The notes beneath the pieces were generated by a model. The model did no database searches, was not told where the DNA came from, and saw nothing but the letters and a program-made list of their open reading frames with translations. Below, piece by piece: positions 56,969 to 64,000 of a stretch of DNA of 64,000 bases (its first letter is position 1; the number at the start of each line of letters is the position of its first letter). This DNA is from Punica granatum (Eukaryota; Streptophyta; Magnoliopsida; Myrtales; Lythraceae). A program made the position numbers and the translations under genes. The stretch lies in assembly GCF_007655135.1 (NCBI RefSeq), contig NC_045128.1, forward strand, positions 12,292,230-12,356,229. Direction: 5' to 3'.

Positions 56969-57668
56969 TGTATATTACACTTCACAAGCAAGCGGGGGAC
57001 AAAAGAATTTAGAATCCTCTTCATATTTCTTCATGAGCCAACATTGGCGCTTCATCTTTCATTGTTAAACTGGTGTTCGGTGACAGGTCAATGATCTTAT
57101 TTGAGCTCATGCCAAGAACTGGAATGGTTTCTAAAATCACAGATAAGATGTATAGTATAGGCTGATGCCTTGGAGTAACATATAAGTAAACTTCCCTGTA
57201 ATTTTGTTTGTTCCATGAGCTCTCAAATGGAACCTTATCTGGGAGTACGAGACCTATGCTAAAGGCAAATTGACAGGATTCTAGGACTGACCCATGTTAA
57301 TCCAACAAGAGTTCATCATGAACCCGTTCTGTTAATCAATATGATGTCTCCCTTGGCTCGCAAAACCAGCCAAGCCTTGTATTCAACATCAAAACAATGT
57401 CTCACTGAGCTCGTAATAGTCAGAAATCAAACCTCTTCCGACATTGCCCTCATCTATTCATATCTTCCCCATATCACAAGGGAATGAGAAGCTCCGAGAA
57501 CATAGAATGCAGAATATTGAGAGAATATGCAAGCAAAAGATGATTGAGATTCCAAAGTTCAGGCTGTAAATTCTTTCTAAACCAGTAGAAACTTTGAAGG
57601 AACCACAAAACAATGGTTCCAATGTCGAGCCCAAAAAGAGAAACAAGAGAGACAAAGCAACCAGCATA
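56969..57668. other. 3' flank of the bL20 gene
   Basis: Contains the gene's 3' untranslated region (to the left of 57669, since the gene is on the minus strand). No other gene supported. Confidence 0.5.
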
Positions 57669-58914
57669 CTAGACACTGACTGGAATGCTTACCTTCCTGG
57701 GAGGATGAACCACATTCTTGTTCCCAGGGAAGGCATTACGAGAGATGTCCACTAGGGCCTTGAAGCTAAGTGGCTCATGCATGGACAATTCTGACAGAAC
57801 TTTCCTGTTCAGCTGGATGTTCTCCTTCATCAACCCGTGCATGAAGTTACCGTAATTGACCTGAAAATCAGTACAAATGGCCGTAAGACTGAGATTATAT
57901 GCAAAAGTTCATCCATTGCAAATGCCCGTGTTGTTTTGGAAAAAAATTAATATGTTGATGAGGTAAATAACCATTTTCAAGAAAACAATTGGTGCTCGAG
58001 CACAAGCCAACAGTTATCGTATAAAAACCACCTAAATATCCAACAAATAGTTCATGTTAAAGCTCCAGTATAACATCTGTGCTTAACCATGACATATACA
58101 AACATATATATATGAAATGCTAAGATGACTTGCATGGCTAGTTTGAAATCTCAAAGAACTAAAGTTTCTTGAATCCTTTACAACCGCTATTTCCTATCCT
58201 CCAATAGAACTTTGGCTTACACAGCAGACACGTGATGAAAGTTATTAATCGAAAATGTTTTTACTCCCATCAAAGTAGAAGATACTGCTTTTGCATTTTA
58301 GTTCTCATCTCAGCGATCATGAAAAACCTTCTATAGCAGTTGATGTTACTCATGAAAAACCTATTTCTTTTGACATACGAGTCAAACATGGCATGAAGAG
58401 AATGCTCAGAAAGCAGAAAAGCCAAGTCGGGACGAGCATAATGAACTACTTTCCATGCCTTACGGGCACTCACCAACCACACCACAATACTCATCTCTAC
58501 CCTTGGGAGATAAAGGGATTAAGCTTACTCATCCCGACGAGAGTAAATAACAGGATATCGACAACGGTAATTATCCAAAGTTCCATTTAGCTCATATTCA
58601 GAATAAGAGCTTCACGCCAATAAACGAAACCAAATATATGAGACACAAGCAGGGCAAAAATCATTGAACATTTAGAACAAGCAGTCTTTCGATATATATG
58701 TAACAAAGAAAAGACGAACGGTACGTACTGAGTGGAGGCGAGTGCCGGCATTGATGCGCTGGATCCAGAGAGACCTCATATCACGCTTCTTGTTGCGGCG
58801 GTCTCTGTAGGAGTACTGCAGGGCCTTCTCGACCCTCTCCCTCGCGATTCTAATGCAGTTCTTCGCCCTGCCTCGGAAACCCTTGGCCAAGTTGAACACC
58901 TTTTTCTTGTTCAT
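57669..58914 (-). CDS. RPL20: Ribosomal protein bL20, probable mitochondrial form, nuclear-encoded, two exons
   Basis: Join 58914-58729 and 57860-57669 (complement), 125 residues. Exon 1 begins M-N-K-K-K-V-F and carries the very basic helix F-R-G-R-A-K-N-C ... [14 protein letters not shown]. Donor GTACGT and acceptor TTTCAG join L-H-S to V-N-Y-G-N-F-M in phase 0. Exon 2 continues with [10 protein letters not shown] and ends [12 protein letters not shown]. Length and order match bacterial-type L20 (about 115-125 residues), which binds 23S rRNA early in large-subunit assembly. No long transit peptide is seen; plant mitochondrial bL20 is similarly short, hence that assignment, though plastid L20 is normally plastid-encoded. 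Exon 2 contains AAG|GTAAGC close to the stop, so another 3' exon by alternative splicing is possible. A GA repeat lies in the upstream leader. Confidence 0.93.
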
Positions 58915-59211
58915 CTTCTTCCTCCTGTTTTCCTTCTCTTCTTCTGCGAACCAATCCTTTTACGCCTTGCAGAAGAACAACATTTAGCTTGCAATCAGGC
59001 AAGAAACCTCGCAAATCCATCAACCTTCTCCCCTAATTAGCCCAGAAATTAAGAATCTACAGAAATTAAGAATGTACAAACTACAAAACCCTGAAAATCA
59101 AAATTCTCACTTGTCACAGACTCACAGTTCAGCCAGGCAACAACGACAGAGCGGCCGCGGAGGCGTAACCAACAGGTCCCGTTTCCGTTCAGAGACCGTC
59201 GAGACTGTGAG

Positions 59212-59246
59212 AGAGGACTGGAGAGAGACAGAGAGAGAGAGAGAGA
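59212..59246. repeat. (GA)n microsatellite in the bL20 5' region
   Basis: GA-rich run; on the gene's strand it is a CT run about 300 bases upstream of the start codon, where plant ribosomal-protein genes often have pyrimidine-rich leaders. Confidence 0.8.
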
Positions 59247-59395
59247 TGCGGGGGAGGCAGTTAAAGCCTCAATGATGAGAGGAATTCAGCCCGGCCCAAT
59301 AAACAGTGTATGGGCGGCCCAATGTCTAACCATATAGATGTTGTACGCAATAAATTTCATGAACTTCACCAGTTGTGCCATATCTGAATTGCAGA

Positions 59396-59492
59396 CAAGG
59401 TTTTCAGAATCGCGATTCTACCTAGAATCGGTCGAGGGTGATAGAATCGTGAATCGTAGAATCGTATGTGAATCGTAAGATTCTACCTATAA

Positions 59493-59527
<35 letters not shown>

Positions 59528-60910
59528 GTATATATGTATTATACTTTCATGAGAAAAAAAAATCAATCCTTGATTCCTTATATTTAAAAAAGGATCAAAA
59601 ATCAACAAACCAACAAAAAATCATAAAAACACAAAATATCATTACAAATTATCGAAATTCAAAGTCCAAATCATAATTCAAACTCTCAAAATAAACAGTT
59701 AACAACATTAAGTTATAACATAGAATGCCCCTAATTATTTGTGTTTAATTCGAATTACCGTTATTCAATTTAATGGTCAAATTGAATTCTTGAATTTAAC
59801 TCATTGAAACATGATTTAATTTAATTACTTACCGTTAGAAGTGTAGGCCATTAATTTGATTTAATTAATTCTTTTAGTAATAATAATGGTCATTAAAAAT
59901 GAATGCATTCCTTGCTGTATAAAATGGACGAACGGAAGTGGTTGTTCTAATTAGCAAATATTCAGAGAGACCATTGATGTAATCATTCAATGCGGAATAA
60001 TATTTTACTTTCCTCGTATTGCAAACCAAAGTTCAGAAACAAAAGAAAACTCCTGAACATAAGTTAGGCATTTCAACAAACACGTTGGGTGCTGTAAATG
60101 GAAGATCAAAAAATAGGAAAGTCGTATTGAAGCCGTATCTCAGCGCTGCTTCGCGTATTACGAAAGTCGTATTGCCCGAACGGGGCATGCTACAAGAGCG
60201 TAGGTGAGTGGTAAGCGTAGGAGGCGTGCCCGAACGGCAGCGGCAGCAGTGCGGTTTTTAGAGTAAAAATTGATCAAATAGGCAATTAAGCCAGCGATTT
60301 AAGCAGCACAGAGAACAGAGCAGAAAGGAGAAGAAGAGAGAGGAAGGGAGAAAGATATAGAATACCAGTAAATTGCAACGTTCGACTGATGTCACAAATG
60401 GGTGATGGAATTGGGATCTGCGGAGCAGCCGGAGCTTCAAGCTCGTCGGAGTTGGAAGTCGGAACAACCGAACAAGAGAACCCGGCACGAAGAATTTGAA
60501 GAAATTGTTGAAGCTTGGTGGAGAGTCGGAGGTCCGGTGGATTAGGGCATAGAAATGTCTGGACTGTCAGGACTCGGGAGAAAGTAGGAGCACTGGAGAA
60601 GAAAGGGAAAGGAGGGGAGAAGAGAGGGAAAAAAAAAAAGGTTGTCGGGCTCAAGGCCAATGGGCTGGGCTTCGGCCCACTCTGGCCTCGCCTTCGCCCA
60701 AGGGCCCGAATCAGGCCTGCCCTTCGCCCTAGTCTGGGCTGAATCCGGAATCGTAGAATCGACCCGATTCCGCGATTCCGCGATTCACGGCCCGATTCAG
60801 ATGCGATTCTACAGTTTTCGATTCGGCCCATTGTATCGAAATTGCATGACCTCCCTTGAATCGTAGAATCGTACGATTTTACGATTCGAATCATGATTCT
60901 AAGAACCATG
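59396..60910. mobile_element. hAT-like non-autonomous element with exact 8-bp target duplication, copy B
   Basis: The left end CAAGGTTTTCAGAATCGCG and the reverse complement of the right end, CATGGTTCTTAGAATCATG, form the terminal repeat. The 8-bp duplication ATTGCAGA is perfect (59388-59395 and 60911-60918), as in hAT elements. Subterminal regions are filled with repeats of GAATCGTAGAATCGT in both orientations. The interior has an (AT)n-type run (59504-59539) and a GC-rich stretch (60640-60760). No transposase was recognised; a 207-codon minus frame (60909-60286) is low-complexity. Confidence 0.9.
59504..59539. repeat. (TA)n/TATG microsatellite
   Basis: Dinucleotide run in hAT copy B at the same place as in copy A. 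Confidence 0.85.
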
Positions 60911-60918
60911 ATTGCAGA

Positions 60919-62073
60919 TGAACCAAATCCGTGATTTATCGTCGTGGTAGTGGTGCTCTACCATGTATTGTCATCTTCTCGCCATGAACTAACTTGCTTC
61001 GATTCTCGAACAGGACGATGACCCTCCAATATCATGTTCGGTGGAACAATGACGAAGTTCGTCTGCCTGTTGATGATAGCAAGCAAGAGTGTTCTCCGAG
61101 TGAAGGCGGTCCCGTGCATTTGGACCAAGCCCTCTCAGTCTCCTCCAGAGTCACCAGCAACAAAGACAGCCAAGCCGAGGTTGGTTTATCAAATGCCACT
61201 CATCCGTAAACCTGTTGGTCGACGCCATCGATAATTCTTCATGGATATACACATGTTGAGACGAATTACCAGCTCAAAATGAGCATTTTCTCTGGAATTT
61301 ATATGACATGTATGTCGGGATTTTGGGTTCATTTCTTCTTCCAGGTACCCGCCCGAAAATCAGGTCGGTTTTAAGCGGGTATTGGCCCCAAGAGGGAGAA
61401 ACACAGGGGGATCCAATATCATTCTTTTGGCCTGCCTCAGTACAAGTTCAGCCCAAGCAGGTATGTGCTCATTAACATTCAATTTGACATATTTTTTGCT
61501 TAGTGATTTACTCACTGATATTGGCTTTAGATGAAACCAATATGAATGACCTAATGTATCTTATGGAATGCCCACAGGAATGCAGGCATCTAACGACCCT
61601 TAACCACGTGATTTTCCCTTCTTCTTTTTTTTTTTTATAATTTACGAGTTATATCATGTGTTAGCAATAACGTGATATCACTGCTCCATAAAATACTTCA
61701 CCAATTATGATTCATTTTATATCCTATATCAAACATACACACGTTAAATTAATATACTCTAAAGTAGTTACAGCTCGTTCCGTACATTGCTAAGTATAAC
61801 CGACACAAACATCTATAGCAACCGAGTATTTAAGCCAAATTTTTACCTCCAAGAATAGCGACCAAACTTATAGATGGCAGCAACATCATTCTTAAGGTCA
61901 AGGTCTTATTCTCGTGACTAGCACAAGGGCAAGCGGTCCGCATTCAATGTGTGCCAAGAGTCTACACTCACCATGCATGATTTTCATTGCTAACCCCATT
62001 CTCACTCCTCCCTGTATATTGGAGTCGACTCATTTCAAGGCATTTCTATGCACATTGGTCTTGAATGAAATGC
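60919..62073. other. Intergenic stretch with short unassigned open frames
   Basis: Overlapping plus-strand frames at 60994-61209 and 61034-61234 and an open segment at 61345-61460 ending at a good donor (CAG|GTATGT) hint at exon remnants, but no protein family is recognised and they do not form one gene by eye. Confidence 0.3.
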
Positions 62074-62076
62074 TTA

Positions 62077-62306
62077 TCAGCTGTTTGATTTCATATTAGG
62101 ATTAAAATCCTACTTTAACTTAATTTTATCTACAATAAAATAAAATAACTTATATAAAGTCAAAGGGTGAGTCTCATTTATACAACTCTTTTTTCACAAC
62201 AAAACAAAATAACTCATACAAAGTTAAAGGTTGGGCTCCATTTATACCACACTTTTTTAAAATCAAAATCTAATTTTAAAATCCTACTTTGAAACCAAAT
62301 GCAGCA
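62077..62306. mobile_element. Tourist-type MITE related to the Harbinger element
   Basis: The 230-bp element is flanked by TTA on both sides (62074-62076 and 62307-62309). The reverse complement of its right end, TTTGGTTTCAAAGT then TTTTAAAATT, matches the left terminus of the Harbinger element at 30471. Internal phrases such as CAACAAAACA also recur in that element. Confidence 0.78.
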
Positions 62307-62631
62307 TTAACCTCTATACGAAGGATGTCACTGTATCTTCTACTGGGAATGGTTAAAATTGAGTGGATGAATAAATTTGATTGCTCCTACAATAATAATT
62401 TAAGGAAAATTGAAATTTGATGTCCATGCAAAAAGCTAAGATCCTGAACAGATCACTAACAAGAATATTCTCAAAATGTCACAACATGAAGTTTTGGCAC
62501 CTAGCATTAAACAAAAACTCGGTTGTAAATTAACATTTATGGAAAAAGAAAACTCGGAAACGCTGATCCATGTTCTCAGAAGCTCAAAGGTGATGAATAA
62601 TCTTTAGCTCAGATTCCGTTATAAAAATCGT

Positions 62632-63368
62632 CTACTCATAATCTTCATCGTCATCTGCTCCAGCAGCTGAGTTGATGGCATTGAGTCGCTCGATCAAACG
62701 AGCCTTCCTCTCCTCGTATGTTAGCTTCTTCAAGTTGTATATGTTGAAGGCGAGGGGTTAAATTGATTCAGTACCCATCCATAATTCTCGACAGCAGATG
62801 GGGCAAAAGGAAAGGAAAAGAAGAATCTATCCTCTGCAGAAACAAATCCAGAAGAGCACAAAGTCATCCGTGTGAACAGCAAAATGGGTAGTTTCTCAAA
62901 AAGAAAGGTCGATTATATTAAAAAAGAACCTTCTTGTCAAGGTTCTCATTGTGCTAAGCTCTAGCAGCCACCGACAAAACGGATCATTTCATCATTCTCT
63001 AGGACAATAGTCGTGCATGTAACTAAAATTATGGTGCCTAATATGGTAAAAAGACGATCATCGAGCCAGCAACAATGACAATGACGATAACTAAATGATA
63101 AGATGGAACGCACGAGCATATAAAATAATGAGCTATATTAGAGAGTAGAGAAAATAAGATATGGCTATGAATAACCACACAATATAATCAGACAGTATCC
63201 AACCAAAATAGCCATTCAGCCTTACCTCTTGTGCTCCTTAGGTTGTTTCTTCTCAGATTTCTTCAAGGACGGATCAGCATGAATGGCAGGATGAACTTTC
63301 TTGTACATAGCCTCAATGTTATCTGCCTCAAGTCCCCTCTTGATATATTCACTGAAGTGAGATTGATA
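62632..63368 (-). pseudogene. RPL5: 60S ribosomal protein uL18 (RPL5) 3' part, probable pseudogene or partial gene
   Basis: Two minus-strand blocks read as the C-terminus of eukaryotic RPL5, the 5S-rRNA-binding protein of the large subunit. Block A (63368-63226) follows a good TTACAG acceptor, starts [14 protein letters not shown] and ends E-H-K-R at AG|GTAAGG. Block B (62740-62632) reads [14 protein letters not shown] and ends in an acidic tail D-D-D-E-D-Y-E before a stop. Block B lacks a usable acceptor: the bases before the conserved Tyr are TTCAACAT, with an in-frame stop 20 bases further up and no AG between. The remaining two thirds of RPL5 are not seen to the window edge. Either an intron extends past 64000 or the copy is truncated; the missing acceptor favours a pseudogene. 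Confidence 0.8.
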
Positions 63369-63372
63369 CTGT

Positions 63373-64000
63373 AATAAAAACTTAATTAGCCTTAATAAGT
63401 CACAAAATTGAACGATAATTCAAATAGCTATTCGGACAAATAGAATACTATCAAATTAACTTAATTTCATTAGTATAGGAACTTGGAAATTCAAACCGAA
63501 ACAAAGGCGAAACCGAAAGATACGAGAGAGAGCCGAGTCCTGTGTTAGACACAAACCCCTTGAAACAGAATTGTCCCCTCCTGGGTGCTCGAGGTTACGT
63601 GGACAATCGTTTCCCAGGATAAAACGGCAACAAGCGAAGCAGCAGCACAAACAGCAACGCTTCAGCGAACTCGAAGAGAAGCGTGAACACTTTTGAGGTC
63701 GAATTCTCTTCTTGTTTTTCAATCGGCTACAGGAAGCAATGGAAGGCAGGAGGCTTTTTCTCTTGTTTCCTTTCCTTTTTGCCGTGTGCCCCTTTTATAG
63801 ACTATGGGTTCCATCCGTTATATGACTCTTCCTATTCTCCATTTATGGGGAATAATTCACATATATTCAATATACATGTTAATGACATTTGATTATTCAT
63901 GAATGCAATCCATTCATTTCTTGTAACCGTCAAGAAAATCAAGAGTCATTAGCTCGTGAGCAATTTCCTCATTCACCCATTAGCCATAATTTCCAACAAT
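63373..64000. other. Right edge, intron or flank of the RPL5-like copy
   Basis: No RPL5 exon could be read here. A minus-strand 88-codon frame (63722-63456) is Cys/Arg-rich without motif and is not called. Confidence 0.4.

Noticed and set aside
60286..60909. 207-codon minus-strand frame inside hAT copy B
   Set aside because: Low-complexity Arg/Ser/Phe-rich translation of subterminal repeats and GA-rich sequence; no domain and lies wholly within a transposon.
61034..61234. 66-codon frame with a hydrophobic start, possible small secreted peptide
   Set aside because: No cleavage-site context, no known peptide motif at its C-terminus and a competing frame over the same bases; left as unassigned.
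1..64000. CRISPR arrays, bacterial operons or phage-like systems
   Set aside because: The short regular repeats seen are coding modules, microsatellites or transposon arms; introns, TATA boxes and plant transposons show this is eukaryotic nuclear DNA.

Overview
The window looks like nuclear DNA of a dicotyledonous flowering plant. It has a plant-type RR tandem-zinc-finger gene, a nuclear gene for an organellar (bL20-type) ribosomal protein with a GT-AG intron, and the 3' exons of cytosolic RPL5. It also has plant SINEs, TRIMs, CACTA, Harbinger, hAT and MULE elements, AT-rich spacers and tRNA-Met primed copia elements. I cannot name the species. Host genes are sparse: four apparently intact ones (CCCH zinc finger 8.9-10.2 kb; six-repeat cysteine-rich secreted protein 38.5-39.5 kb; RING-H2 protein 48.7-49.5 kb; bL20 protein 57.7-58.9 kb) and one probable RPL5 pseudogene or 3' fragment (62.6-63.4 kb). 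Most of the remaining structure is transposon-derived.

Layout. 0-8.5 kb holds small elements: a complete TRIM with 5-bp target duplication inside an older MITE, a degenerate antisense TRIM, an hAT-like element, a SINE with 16-bp target duplication, and a palindromic MULE-type MITE with 9-bp target duplication. That MITE lies just upstream of the zinc-finger gene and carries a G-box. 10.2-16.5 kb is mostly featureless. 16.5-18.0 kb is a 1.5-kb foldback element. 18.0-37.6 kb is best read as one CACTA (En/Spm) transposon swollen by nested insertions: a MULE with its own 10-bp target duplication, then a dead Ty1/copia element that was itself hit by a Harbinger element, a MITE and a SINE.

37.6-40.1 kb holds the most interesting gene. 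It encodes a signal peptide followed by six almost identical 45-residue modules, each with the C-x5-C-x3-C-x7-C-x5-C-x-C pattern of a CS-alpha-beta (defensin/NCR-like) miniprotein. A Tourist-type MITE lies in its 3' flank. 40-48 kb has SINEs and an hAT fragment between 164-bp direct repeats. 50-57 kb is a cluster of MULE-type MITEs, including a foldback within a foldback with CT-rich and GA-rich arms. 59.4-60.9 kb is an hAT-like element with perfect 8-bp target duplication, and 62.1-62.3 kb is a MITE whose terminus matches the Harbinger element of the nested cluster.

The host genes do not form a pathway. The main links between features are the insertion order of the transposons, the placement of transposon DNA next to or inside genes (promoter MITE and retroelement-like intron of the zinc-finger gene), and autonomous/non-autonomous pairs sharing termini. 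Frames, splice sites, repeats and target duplications were read by eye; family names rest on motif recognition and no database search was run.
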